A stretch of DNA of 25,598 nucleotides from Gnetum montanum (Eukaryota > Streptophyta > Gnetopsida > Gnetales > Gnetaceae). Position numbers and translations under genes: made by a program. A model generated the notes under the pieces. It was not told the DNA's origin. It saw only the letters and a list, made by a program, of their open reading frames with translations, and searched no databases. The stretch is from positions 1 through 25,598 of the forward strand of contig MNCI01025010.1 of the NCBI GenBank assembly GCA_015680685.1. The letters are read 5' to 3'. Shown here piece after piece: positions 9,895 through 19,850 of this stretch; the stretch's first letter is position 1; each line of letters begins with the position of its first letter.

Positions 9895-10812
9895 GAATGA
9901 AAACTTGTCCTTAAGTTCCTTACAATAATATCAGTAAGGTATGGAATTATTGAGGGAAATGGAACTAATGGGATGACATATGAATGGATCATTATTACAG
10001 GACTTGAGAAAATTGGTGTTCATGACAACAAGGGTGAACACCTTATTACAATGACATCAGGCCTTAGTTGGTAGCTGAGAAAGAGAGAGAGAAAGAAGTG
10101 TTGCTACTACCAACGCCAAGATTGCACCTTTGTTGTCCATCCATAAGCACGTCATCGATCTTACTCCTTGCATAGCTACTTCAATGCTGCTCCATTCCAA
10201 GTGTTTGCTCCAGATCCAATTCGTTATTGCATGTCCACCATCTGCACACACCACACAATCATATATTAGCAAGGGTAATTGAATCATCATGTAATTGATA
10301 CCTTTTCGATGTAAACTCATTGTCTAGGTTGTGGTATGGCTGATATGGATCTGGGAATATGTTACTGATAACTACCGAAGGTGTAGGGGTTAGGAAGAAA
10401 ATCAAAAATTTTGGGGCTAGGAGAAAATCGAAAAAATTAGGCCCCGTACCCCCATGACTAATCGCGAACCTTCGGTAACGTTAGAATGGAAAAAGAAAAG
10501 GAGTAAGAAAGACAGGTAAAAAGGGACAACTATGGCGTTGATGAAATGGATGTCAAGATGGAAATGAACAAAATAAAATTAATTGCAAAATGTTAAGGGA
10601 AAGAAGTTAACAGATGCTTCAAATAGGAATGTCAGTGGGTCCTCCCCAAAGTAGGCTCATGTCCTTAATGCCCTAACAAACCCACATTCAAAGAGTCCGT
10701 AGGCTCCGGGAATATCAGTTGGAACAAGAGTTAAAGTCTTAACCATAAGAATTTACCAAAAAGAAAACAATGCATCAACCAAAATATATACACTAATGAT
10801 ACAACTGGCAAT
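9895..10812. other. Intergenic or retroelement-derived stretch without genes
   Basis: No ORF resembles a known protein; a minus-strand ORF at 10057-10320 has no recognisable features. Contents are a GA-rich microsatellite (about 10078-10098), a small inverted-repeat structure (10373-10477) and one more CCCCCATGACT word (10449-10459). It runs into the assembly gap. Confidence 0.5.
10373..10477. repeat. Small inverted-repeat structure with internal tandem duplication
   Basis: Perfect 10-bp arms TACCGAAGGT (10373-10382) and ACCTTCGGTA (10468-10477) enclose 85 bases. Inside are two tandem units beginning GGGGTTAGG and GGGGCTAGG, each followed by A/T-rich GAAAATC.AAAA. It could be a short MITE-like relic or a hairpin. 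No target-site duplication is evident. Confidence 0.45.
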
Positions 10813-11742
10813 NNNNNNNNNNNNNNNNNNNNNNNNNNNNNNNNNNNNNNNNNNNNNNNNNNNNNNNNNNNNNNNNNNNNNNNNNNNNNNNNNNNNNNNN
10901 NNNNNNNNNNNNNNNNNNNNNNNNNNNNNNNNNNNNNNNNNNNNNNNNNNNNNNNNNNNNNNNNNNNNNNNNNNNNNNNNNNNNNNNNNNNNNNNNNNNN
11001 NNNNNNNNNNNNNNNNNNNNNNNNNNNNNNNNNNNNNNNNNNNNNNNNNNNNNNNNNNNNNNNNNNNNNNNNNNNNNNNNNNNNNNNNNNNNNNNNNNNN
11101 NNNNNNNNNNNNNNNNNNNNNNNNNNNNNNNNNNNNNNNNNNNNNNNNNNNNNNNNNNNNNNNNNNNNNNNNNNNNNNNNNNNNNNNNNNNNNNNNNNNN
11201 NNNNNNNNNNNNNNNNNNNNNNNNNNNNNNNNNNNNNNNNNNNNNNNNNNNNNNNNNNNNNNNNNNNNNNNNNNNNNNNNNNNNNNNNNNNNNNNNNNNN
11301 NNNNNNNNNNNNNNNNNNNNNNNNNNNNNNNNNNNNNNNNNNNNNNNNNNNNNNNNNNNNNNNNNNNNNNNNNNNNNNNNNNNNNNNNNNNNNNNNNNNN
11401 NNNNNNNNNNNNNNNNNNNNNNNNNNNNNNNNNNNNNNNNNNNNNNNNNNNNNNNNNNNNNNNNNNNNNNNNNNNNNNNNNNNNNNNNNNNNNNNNNNNN
11501 NNNNNNNNNNNNNNNNNNNNNNNNNNNNNNNNNNNNNNNNNNNNNNNNNNNNNNNNNNNNNNNNNNNNNNNNNNNNNNNNNNNNNNNNNNNNNNNNNNNN
11601 NNNNNNNNNNNNNNNNNNNNNNNNNNNNNNNNNNNNNNNNNNNNNNNNNNNNNNNNNNNNNNNNNNNNNNNNNNNNNNNNNNNNNNNNNNNNNNNNNNNN
11701 NNNNNNNNNNNNNNNNNNNNNNNNNNNNNNNNNNNNNNNNNN
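10813..11742. other. Assembly gap (930 N)
   Basis: An unbroken run of N. Apparent long ORFs across it are artefacts. It falls where the 3' LTR of the minus-strand gag-protease element is expected. Confidence 0.99.
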
Positions 11743-11772
11743 TCAGCATAGGTGGCCATCTCCCCCATGACT

Positions 11773-11989
11773 AAGCGAAAAGGGAGAGATCCGAAATAAT
11801 GAGTGCCTGTTTGAGTTTCTTAAAAGTGTCCAACTTCTCCCAAATGATGATCTTAGATTAAGGGGTGGAAGTTGGCGATGCTCATATTCCAATGTGTCTA
11901 TGACTTCATTATTGGCATGGGTTTCCTCAGTTCATTCCATGCATATTTGGTTGTTTCTTTGAGTAGTTGTCAACCACAGGGTGTCTACT
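11773..11989 (-). other. Short 3' tail of the minus-strand gag-protease element
   Basis: About 220 bases separate the protease relic from the AGTCATGGGGG word (11762-11772). They contain no RT, RNase H or integrase. If that word is a polypurine tract, the element never encoded them in this position. Confidence 0.4.
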
Positions 11990-12480
11990 ACTTCTTATGT
12001 GGTTGCTACATACAGGCATCTTTGTTCCAAATTTTCAAGGGCACACCTATCACATGGAGGCATTTCCTCCATGTCATCACCCAATGAATCATTGTATGTG
12101 ATGCATGGAACTTTTCTCTTCTCGATCTTTCCACAAATGTTTATCTTGAAAATTTCCAAGGAAAGATCGTGGATCCTAAGGCATGCGTCTACTGTGCTTA
12201 GCCATGCCCTTCCCATTATAATTGGGAAGTCCCCTTCGTTGTTGTTTACTTCAATCACCAGGAAATTAGCTTGGTAAGACCAACCACACACAGTGGTAAT
12301 GATGTCCTCCACCAATCCCAAGGGAATGGTGATGGACTAGTCTACCAGCTCTCTAGTTGAATGTTGCTCTTCTTAAGTTGTAGCAGGTTCCAGGCGTGAT
12401 ACATCTCTCGTGAAATTAAGTTAACTCTAGAACCTGAGTCAAGAAGAGCTCTATGTGGTTCATTTCCGGTGATCTATAAA
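11990..12480 (-). pseudogene. pol: Ty3/Gypsy protease remnant, minus-strand gag-protease element
   Basis: The minus strand reads HRALLDSGSRVNLIS, with the active-site D-S-G codons at 12440-12432. A frameshift follows between about 12380 and 12330, then GLVEDIITTVCGWSYQANFL (about 12318-12259) and GDFPIIMGRAWLSTVDA (about 12234-12184), the C-terminal Gypsy retropepsin strand (usually LGRPWL). The open part 12321-11995 continues with VPCIT and an acidic segment. Unlike the other relics the catalytic DSG is intact. A second, more decayed copy of the same family lies at 8680-8935. The proline-rich gag tail is immediately upstream. Confidence 0.74.
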
Positions 12481-13110
12481 TAGATTAAGGGACTCCTAGG
12501 ATCAGTTAGTTTCCTGGGGAGGTGGCCCACCTTGATCCAATCAGTTATGGTATGCATTAACATAACCGTATGCGTTACGCTCTGTTGGACTGGAGGATTC
12601 TCCGAAGTGTTAGATGGTGATGGAGGAGTGTACATGGGCCCAACCGCTTGTTGTTGCAAGATTTTGTCTGGGCTTTTGGTTCTGAAGTAAGGTCTTCTCT
12701 TTTACAATTGTTAGAACCAGTAGCAGGTTTGATATTTACAGCTCTCGCACCATGACGTTGCTACGGTTTAGGAGGAAGTTTCCCTTGCATTGTTGGAATA
12801 GGAGGTGTTATGGGAACTACTTGTGGTGGAAGAGGTGTAGATGGATTAGGAGGATGGTGTGGATATGGAGTGTCTCCTAGAGGAGAAGGAGTTCTTTTGA
12901 AGTACTCCCGAACTTGGTAGTGACGGTTGGGGGTTGTGTGACTCATAGAGTCACTTGGAGAAATTGGCTACTACACATAATATCCATAAGGGTCAGGCTG
13001 TCGATAAGGGTACTGATGTTTCGGCGATGGCATCCCCCATGACTGTGGGTGTTGCCACTGCTGATGCTATCCGATGGGCTATGGTGGAGTTTGAAACACC
13101 AAAAAATTTG
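12481..13110 (-). pseudogene. gag: Proline-rich gag C-terminal region of the minus-strand element
   Basis: Minus-strand open pieces at 13100-12950, 12946-12761 and 12659-12474 are rich in Pro, Gln and Thr (for example PYPHHPPNPSTPLPPQVVPI and VGPMYTPPSPSNTSENPPVQ). They run directly into the protease relic. Low-complexity P/Q-rich sequence between capsid and protease is common in plant Gypsy Gag. No zinc knuckle or capsid core is recognisable, so the assignment rests mainly on position. Stops and frame changes separate the pieces. Confidence 0.45.
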
Positions 13111-13224
13111 GAGCTTAGTACTTGTCCAACACCAAGCAGGTCCCTGGGACCCCCAGATGACCATAGATACATTTGGTGTCAAACATGGCAACTTCGGAGA
13201 TCAAATGCTTAAATTTTCACTAAG

Positions 13225-13720
13225 TATGCAGTTCCAGCGTATACGCCCAAGTGTACATTCCCAGCATATACGCTCAAAATCTCAGCGTATACGCCCAGCA
13301 TGCGCGCTCAAGTTCACAGCGTGTACACCCGGCGTAGACGTCCAGCATACACGCCAAGCGTACACGCCTCGCATGTATGCTCAGCAGGAACAACAAATGC
13401 ATATACTCGGCATGAAACCTTCAAAGACGACATGAAGACAGCACTACAGAGCGAGATTTGGCACAAGGCAGCAACCATCAGCGTATACGCCCAGCGTATA
13501 CGCCTAGCACATCAGCGTATACGCCCTAGCGTACGCGCCCAGCATCCATCAGCGTATACGCCTAGCGTATACGCCAGCATCAACGACATCTACACCTAAG
13601 TCCGTGTATGCCCAGCATACATCAGCATATACACTGGAGCGTATACGCCCACCACCTCCAGCGTATACGCCCACAGTCTATGCTCGCGGCAGACAGCATA
13701 TACGCCCAGCGTATACGCTC
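13225..13720. repeat. Tandem palindrome array, core GCGTATACGC
   Basis: At least ten exact copies of the 10-bp palindrome GCGTATACGC (first at 13238-13247) plus many one- or two-base variants. They sit in 12-14-base units of the form CAGCGTATACGCC, sometimes back to back (13480-13580). The Tyr-Thr-Pro-Ser-Val-Tyr-Ala reading frames here are by-products of the repeat. It lies upstream (minus strand) of the gag relic, in the presumed leader of that element. Confidence 0.88.
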
Positions 13721-14481
13721 AGCAAATGTAACATATTGTAATGTCATTGTTACATTTTCTTCCCATAATCGCTTACTATTTGCATTAATTGTTGTACATA
13801 TTTTGTTTATGCCTGTTTACATTTACGCTCTGTTTGCATCGGTTACATTGTTTACGCACTGTTTATGCTCTGTTTATGCCTGCTACGCCGTTTACATATA
13901 ACCCAACGTATAACACTTCGGTGTACATTCGGGGAAATCCTTGTCTGATTTGCGTGCTGACCACCCAAGGTGCTCTACCTTCGTTCATTCCAGCTCAGCG
14001 TATACAGCGTCAGGGTGCAGTGTAAAACAGGATTGCAGCGTATAAAGTGGTGTAAACTGGAAAGCAGCGTAGACAAAGTCCATAGCGTAAGGAGAGCAGC
14101 GTATACACTGAGAAGCCTATACAGTGTCAATGTGCAGCGTACAGAGTGGTATAAATGAACAGTAGTGTGAACTAGTTTGTAGCGTAAAGTGAATAGCGTA
14201 AACAGAATCGCAGAGAAAGTATGCAGCGTAGACAAAACCTACGGCGTAAAAAATGTGCAGCGTAAACTTTATCAGTTGTGTATGACGTAAGGAAAATCTG
14301 CGGCGTCAATCATGTAGCGTACGTGTGGTAGCGTAAACGCTGGGGTTTCTGTGGACAGAGTCCACGTGGAGTTGACAGCGTAGACACTGGAAGACTTGCA
14401 GAGAGTGAGTTTTGAACAGGGAAACGTAAATGCTGATCAGCGTAGACGCTGGGGAGCGTGAAGGTAAGGTTTCAGATGGAG
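13721..14481 (-). other. Untranslated leader of the minus-strand element, with dispersed AGCGTA words
   Basis: No coding similarity. Many copies of CAGCGTA(G/T)AC and AGCGTAAA (13980-14460), and GTTTATGC/GTTTACGC repeats (13800-13890), continue the palindromic theme in looser form. A plus-strand TATAAAT word at 14150-14156 could be a TATA box for element C, but nothing else supports that. Confidence 0.4.
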
Positions 14482-14499
14482 GCCCTCCTTATAGCGCCA
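14482..14499 (-). other. Putative primer-binding site of the minus-strand element
   Basis: The minus strand reads TGGCGCTATAAGGAGGGC, five bases after the LTR-like end CAGTACA (14511-14505). It matches 16 of 18 bases of the site at 6571-6588 with identical spacing. The gag-protease relic at 13110-11990 lies downstream on the same strand, as expected. Confidence 0.62.
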
Positions 14500-14504
14500 A
14501 TTTC

Positions 14505-14790
14505 TGTACTGCCCGAAATCGTCAGTCTCCGGCTGGAAGGAAACAGAGGTCGTGGGATCGCAGGACGTGCACAGAAGACCCTACCTTCACCTGAGTCTAG
14601 CGTATACGCTGCACTCCTTACACTGTAGACTTGTCTACGCTGACCTTATACGCTCCATCCCTATACGTTGTCTACGCTGACATTATACGCTGAACGTTGA
14701 AGCATATACACTGCACTTTACCACCTAAGTTTACGTTGTACTAAGTACACTAATTTCGCACCTCTACCCTGTGTCATACCCTCAACAAGT
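14505..14790 (-). mobile_element. U5-like end of a minus-strand LTR, truncated
   Basis: 14505-14590 aligns with 6594-6690 (shared words CTGTACTG, AGGCTGGAA/CGGCTGGAA, GGAAACAGA, GATCG, ACCCT.CCTTC). Beyond 14595 come GCGTATACGC (14602) and TCTACGCTGA words. The LTR should extend to the right, but plus-strand gag begins by about 14795, so the LTR is either very short or cut by element C. Confidence 0.42.
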
Positions 14791-14794
14791 CATC

Positions 14795-15156
14795 ATGAAC
14801 CCTGTAAACACCACCACTGCAACCGCTCAAGTCACCGACGTCTTGGGCACCATGGCCCTCCAACAGCCCATGGCACAACCCACAGCGGGGCCCGCCAGTC
14901 CCTAAGGTTGCAAGGGAGGAACCCAACCTCTAACATTATAACCCAGGACTAGTAAAACTTCATATGTGTGAAGATACAAGCTGGTCTGGCAGTAGATCGA
15001 GCCGAAATGGAGGGAAAGAGGTAGTATGAACTCTTCTATAGGGGGGGACATGAGTTCATCCCTTCCCCATACGATATAATCCCTGTTCCAGAATAGTACT
15101 CAGAGCTCATCACACGACTCCTCCTGCAAAGGAGCCAGTCATTGGATTAGCCTACA
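14795..15156 (+). pseudogene. gag: Probable N-terminal start of element C Gag
   Basis: An ATG at 14795-14797 opens 36 codons (MNPVNTTTATAQVTDVLGTM...). From about 14960 the frame of the main gag relic reads VKIQAGLAVDRAEMEGK, GGHEFIPSPYDIIPVPE and YSELITRLLLQRSQSLD, broken by three TAG codons. It joins the 15157 segment without a frame change. No LTR or primer-binding site for this plus-strand element is recognisable upstream, so its 5' end seems lost or overwritten by the minus-strand LTR. Confidence 0.5.
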
Positions 15157-17157
15157 ATGGATTTCCAATTGGAAGAGAAGGACGAGTTCGCTACCCAATC
15201 CGACCACGAAGACTCCTATCACATCCTCAGTCCACAAACCCACATCAATCCCATGTTTCATCTAGGAACAGGGGAAGTCATGCCCCTCCAACCCCTCCGG
15301 TTCACCCAGGCGCAAGCACCTCCACCGGAAACATCTGCATTGGTTCATGTCCCTCCGGTAACTGACCTGCAATTCAGCACACTCCCTCTCACTATCATCC
15401 CCGCTGCAGCAACTGGCCCATCATCGCAAGCACCACCCCCGCACGATAACATGGGAGCAACCTTCGCGCCTCGAGTGATAGGGATGCCACATGTGATACC
15501 AGCATCCACGTCCGCCCACTACATCCCCCACATCCAAATGCACGGGGCCCCTTCCACTGCTATAACCCAACAGGGGGTTCCTCCACAAAACATAGCTGGA
15601 CAATGGGCAGTGATGGGTGTGCCATCACATCAACCCTCTCACCACCACGTGCCACCCCATATGATTCCACCAGCCAACGTTCCCCAAGTACAACCGCAAC
15701 CACAACAACAACAACCCCTCGTTTACAATGTGCCATCCCTAGTGTCACCCACTGTAAACGTGCCACAAGCACAACCACCAACCGCACAACTTTCATCCTT
15801 TCAACCTACCATCCAATAGTCTAACCTGTACAATATACCACACCCTCAGGCTGCCATGTCTCTGAGTGCCCAAGATTGGGCAGATGCCAAAAAATTGATG
15901 CAAGAACTAACTGACGAGGTAAAATGCCTCAAAAAGGCTGCCGACGGAGAGCTGAAGGTAGTGGACTTCTACCATGATGACCCCATCAACCCCTCCATCC
16001 CACCTCTAACCTTTCCCAAAGGCATATCGTTGCCAACACTAACTAAATATAACGGGGAAACCGACCCCAATGCACACCTCATAACGTTTAGGTTAGAATG
16101 CACATTGCTCCAGGCATGGCCACATGCGATTTTACGAGTGTTCCCTATGTCTCTCGCAGGGAGAGCACTCAATTGGTACCGGGCCCTGCCGAGGAACTTT
16201 ATATTTTCCTTGGAAGAGTTGTTGCATTAGTTCGTGACCAGGTTAAAATATAACTTGAAACCTGAAGCGACATTGGACAGCCTCATACAGGTTAAATAAG
16301 CACCCCTTGAACCTGTGCAAAAATTCATTCAGAGGTGGAGTGCCGCTCTCAATGAGCTACACGAGCCAATCTCACAGACATATCTACTCACAATTCTAAA
16401 GGGGACCGTTAATGACTTCTTCAAATCCAAATTTTATTATCTTAATGCGCGTAATCTTAACCAAGCCTTTGTGCAAATCAAAAATATAGAAGAGGTGACT
16501 CAAAACAGCCATAACCCTGCATACTTAGCCTTGAAAAATAAACATAGTAAAAAGGATAAAGAGAAGGCTAAGGCAAATATAGCGGAAATCGCGGAAATGC
16601 AACAACCAAACAAACCACCAGTAGCCCCTACTAACTATACTAGACCTACACCCATGACTACACCAGAATCATCATCATCGTAGTACCCGATGCAAAACCG
16701 TAAGAGGAACTTTGAGAGGAAAGAACCCTCCCAATATACGCCGTTGCCTATGAAGCCATCCCAGCTCTTTGATCAACTACTGAAGGCGGGATTAATGAAA
16801 CACAAACAGTTATCCCCCGTGGCCATCCAGAGACACGATCAGTTCTATCAACTCGTTCAGAACCCAAGCTTAGCAATGTCGGATGATCCTCCAGTGCCCA
16901 AAGGTTTTAGAATGGATCGCTTCTGCGATTATCACCAACGCAACGGGCACGGCACGGATTACTGTTTCACACTGAAGCAGGATATACAATGAATGATCGA
17001 CGATGGAAAAATCACCTTCGATGAGGCCAACCCGGTCCAACCACGAAACCAAGCTATGGGGGTGTATAAATATCCTCTGAACACCAAAGAGGTGTCGTAC
17101 ATTATCAATACAATCTGCCTTGATGATGACCCACTCCACTTAACGCCATACCCATGA
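15157..17157 (+). pseudogene. gag: Tat-like Ty3/Gypsy Gag, decayed (element C)
   Basis: One frame runs from 15157 to about 17157, interrupted by stops at 15817-15819, 16228-16230, 16297-16299, 16681-16683 and 16990-16992. The first 220 codons are rich in Pro, Gln and His. The capsid core follows from about 15856: LPTLTKYNGETDPNAHLITF (about 16030-16089), FPMSLAGRALNWYRALP (about 16141-16191), FVTRLKYNLKP and FIQRWSAALNELHEPIS, all typical of plant Gypsy Gag (retrotrans_gag). A Lys-rich stretch leads to the zinc knuckle CDYHQRNGHGTDYC (16924-16965), a C-x2-H-x4-H-x4-C form usual in Tat/Ogre-like Gag rather than CCHC. Gag would form the virus-like particle and bind element RNA. Confidence 0.85.
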
Positions 17158-18335
17158 CACAACCCAATAGTCAACCAAACGCAGGCAACGAGGGTAAACC
17201 CTCCCAAAAAAATGATACATCTGAAACGACGGTTCTGAGCAAGAACGATGGACCAAAAAGGCATGAAATAAAACTGTTGGGGCCAATGGACCCAGTCACC
17301 ACTGATACAAACGCCCCCAACAGTAGAGATTTGGCAACGGCTTTAACACAAGTCACATAAGCACTCAAGCAAAAGAACACTTTGCTAAGCTTGTATGACT
17401 TGATTCTTACATCCCAAACACATCGTGAAGCCTTGGTACACATGTTAATGTCGATCCTAGTAAGCGAGAACTTGCCCCCAAACGAACCATCCATTCATGC
17501 GGTAATGTACTCGCCCCAAGGGACAACGTCTAAACCACTAAACTTCCATGACGATAACATTAAAAGGAATAAGAGAATAGGAGAGGTGACAACAGCCCCC
17601 ATGTTCATAACGATACGCATAGATCAGTTCAAGATACATAGGGTCCACGTAGATGATGGAGCTGCTACGAATGTGGTACCATACCCCATCGTTCAACAAC
17701 TAGGGCTGACGGAGTTAATCAAACCAACTGCAACTACATGTTTAAAATCATTCAGTGGGTCATGCGTGATGGTCAAAGGCAAAGTGACCTTAGACTTCAT
17801 AGCGGGGGATCAGTTTCCCACGTCCGCCAATTTCGTTGTAGTTGACGAAATGCTGGGGTTCAACCTAATATTAGGAAGACCTTGGTTGGCCCAATTGAAA
17901 GCGGTCTCTTCCCCTATACATTAAGAAATTCACCTACCTTATGAGGGCAGTGAAATCATCATACACGGGGAAACGGCTACACCTATCATTTCATCACACA
18001 TGGACATGGACCAAGGCTCAGAGGTTGAACTCGAAAAGCCTAGACGAAACAACATAAATGAAAAACAACCGATGGGCAGTAATCCAAATCCACCTAAAAT
18101 AGAAATGCCTGCACCTGACACCGTACATATACCTTCTCAACTAGAAACTAACACAGAACTTGCCACAAATACTGAAACATCTGAAAACACTGAGACGGAA
18201 GCCATTCCATCAGACGTCCCTTGGGCTGAATTACCATTCAATGTAATCAACGAAGGGGACGCTGAATACAGAATTCTACCCGTTAACATATCACCTAACA
18301 TTAAAAAGAAAAAACTTAAAAAATTCCTAAAATAA
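17154..18335 (+). pseudogene. pol: Element C protease and linker, interrupted by the 5.5-kb insert
   Basis: A change to frame 3 near 17154 is followed by a hydrophilic linker, a stop at 17358-17360, then the protease: HRVHVDDGAATNVV with the active-site loop VDDGA at 17649-17663 (Tat-type proteases often deviate from DSG/DTG), VKGKVTLDFIAG, and LILGRPWLAQLKAV (about 17859-17900). Stops are at 17922-17924 and 18333-18335. The last stop lies at the insert boundary and is probably created by it. A charged linker (18000-18335) ends in a Lys-rich run. The same reading frame resumes at 23868 beyond the insert and leads into RT. Confidence 0.8.
18326..18333 (+). repeat. Left copy of direct repeat CCTAAAAT bracketing the insert
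   Basis: CCTAAAAT at 18326-18333 recurs at 23879-23886. After a two-base difference the similarity extends over TACCA. Element C coding lies outside both copies, in the same frame on each side. This is a candidate target-site duplication; by length alone it could be chance. Confidence 0.4.
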
Positions 18336-18349
18336 TACCATCTCAACTA

Positions 18350-18606
18350 GTCCGAAACGACGTTAAACTATAGCATGTCTAAAACGACGTTAAACTACAA
18401 CAAGTCAGAAACAAAAAAACATTAAACTACACTCCCTGTCCGGAAAGACATTAAACTATCGTGTCCGCAATGACATAAAACTAGCCACGATAAAAAATGA
18501 TCGGCCAACCGAGAAACTTAACCACTTTATCCGAAATGTTACTTGTTACAATGGGGCCCGAAATGGCCTTAAACTACGCATGGAGGCCCGAAATGGCCTT
18601 AAACTA
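18350..18606 (+). repeat. Mini-hairpin array A (stem, CGNNAN loop, stem, TTAAACTA)
   Basis: Seven recognisable units end in (N)TTAAACTA or a close variant: 18350-18370, 18377-18397, 18404-18429 (stem lost), 18437-18458, 18462-18483, 18555-18576 and 18585-18606. Two more degenerate ones lie between 18498 and 18545. Each good unit is a 3-4-bp stem around a six-base loop: GTC-CGAAAC-GAC, TGTC-CGGAAA-GACA, TGTC-CGCAAT-GACA, GGCC-CGAAAT-GGCC. Period is 27-30 bases. The array lies about 16 bases inside the left edge of the insert and downstream of the antisense gene's stop. Confidence 0.85.
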
Positions 18607-18865
18607 GACCACACACTTGTATTTCATTTTCCTCTTATGATTACATCCACATATTACACTTTGAACAAATGAAAAAATAAACCAAAATATTTTACATTGT
18701 CGTGTCGTGTGTGCAATCAAAATCAAAACCAACAAAAAAATATTTATACATGCAATGTTATACAATTATAAGTGCCAATTGTTTTTGTTCAGCTCAAATT
18801 TTTCAAGTTACAATTCCCGTATCAATTTGAGTCAGCATAGTTCTAAAGACAAAACTAAAAAAAAA
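18607..18865 (-). terminator. Putative 3' untranslated region of the antisense gene
   Basis: AT-rich, no coding, starting directly after the stop codon at 18868-18866. It has T-rich and TTGT/TGTA-rich segments with AATGAAA-type words (about 18625-18640, minus strand) of the kind found in plant polyadenylation regions. The actual cleavage site cannot be read. Confidence 0.35.
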
Positions 18866-19065
18866 CTAAGCATCTGGGATAGGAGGATCGTCCCCTTTAG
18901 ATCCACCAGCTTCCGGGGCCCCTGCTCCGCTGGGGCCAGCCTCTTGAGCATCGTCACCACCTTCATCCTGAAAATACAAAATGAAATAACCAATATAAGA
19001 ACAAGAGAGCGTCAAAATTTCAAACATTCTTTAGCAAATCAATTTCACAATGACAAAATACTTAC

Positions 19066-19850
19066 CATAGGAGATCTCCCCAAACAAAACTCCAATCGAC
19101 GAAGGATTTCCTCCTCCGAAACACTAGCCCAATCTGTCTCACCAAGGCCTAGGTCGACGTCTGCCAAGGCCTTTCCCTTGTCAACAGCCAACCAGACAGG
19201 ACATTTCAGAGGAAATTCACCCACAGTAACTTCCCCAGAAGCAGTGGTAATAACCCTCTTAGGAGATTCCATCTCAACTATGGTGTTCTTCACAAAAGTA
19301 TCAAATGCAGAACATAAGCCCAAACCCTCTACAAACATCTCAAGTTGTCGTTTCTCCATAGAAACTTCTTTCAACGATTTCTTATAGTGGTGCTTATGAT
19401 TCTTCTCATCTTGGCCCCACTTGCGCACCTTGGAGGCAAATGCCTTCTAATCCTGGCACTTCAGATTCAATAAGTTTATCTGCGCTTTATGTTCCGTGAA
19501 CCTTCGAGTTAGTGACACATGGAGATTTAACAAGTTCCAATATCTATTGTACATAATCTCGGACGTTTGCCAAGAACTATCACCTGCTAATTAGGCCGAA
19601 GCAAAGTCATAACGAGCTTTGAGATCGTCGCGTTCGGCTGATAACTCGGAGACTTCCTTCTCCTTTGTCTGGATCTGTAACCATAGTTGTTCGATGGATC
19701 ACCTATAGGTCCACACTGACTTAGCATTATGGACAAGGCTTTCCGCCACCTCATTATAAATCAGCCTTGGTACCTGTTCCACTTCTGGGGGTAGGGTAGG
19801 CAAACTGTTGATGCTAATTACCTCGAAGGGATCCAACCTCAACTTGGCAC
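19066..19850 (-). other. Exon 7: charged coiled-coil region and conserved C-terminal segment
   Basis: Long heptad-like charged sequence (for example IQTKEKEVSELSAERDDLKA, about 19677-19618, and SLKEVSMEKRQLEMFVEGLG) suggests a coiled coil. A compact segment follows, with EVTVGEFPLKCPVWLAVDKG (about 19237-19178) and DWASVSEEEILRRLEFCLG. Three in-frame stops (19701-19699, 19593-19591, 19449-19447) interrupt one continuous frame of 785 bases. Such length without a frameshift argues for recent decay. No known family recognised. Confidence 0.5.

Noticed and set aside
10731-11770. Three 318-345-codon ORFs on both strands
   Set aside because: They consist almost entirely of the N gap.
13049-13901. 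Overlapping plus-strand ORFs rich in Tyr-Thr-Pro-Ser-Val-Tyr-Ala repeats
   Set aside because: They are translations of the GCGTATACGC tandem array in several frames, with no conserved domain or codon bias.
14140-14160. Plus-strand TATAAAT as promoter of element C
   Set aside because: No LTR end or primer-binding site follows on the plus strand, and the surrounding evidence supports a minus-strand leader.
15421-15796. Minus-strand ORFs opposite gag
   Set aside because: Mirror frames of the Pro/Gln-rich gag segment.
18350-18606. CRISPR-like appearance of array A
   Set aside because: Repeats are about 21 bases and diverged, spacers only 5-8 bases, there are no cas genes and the context is a plant retroelement.
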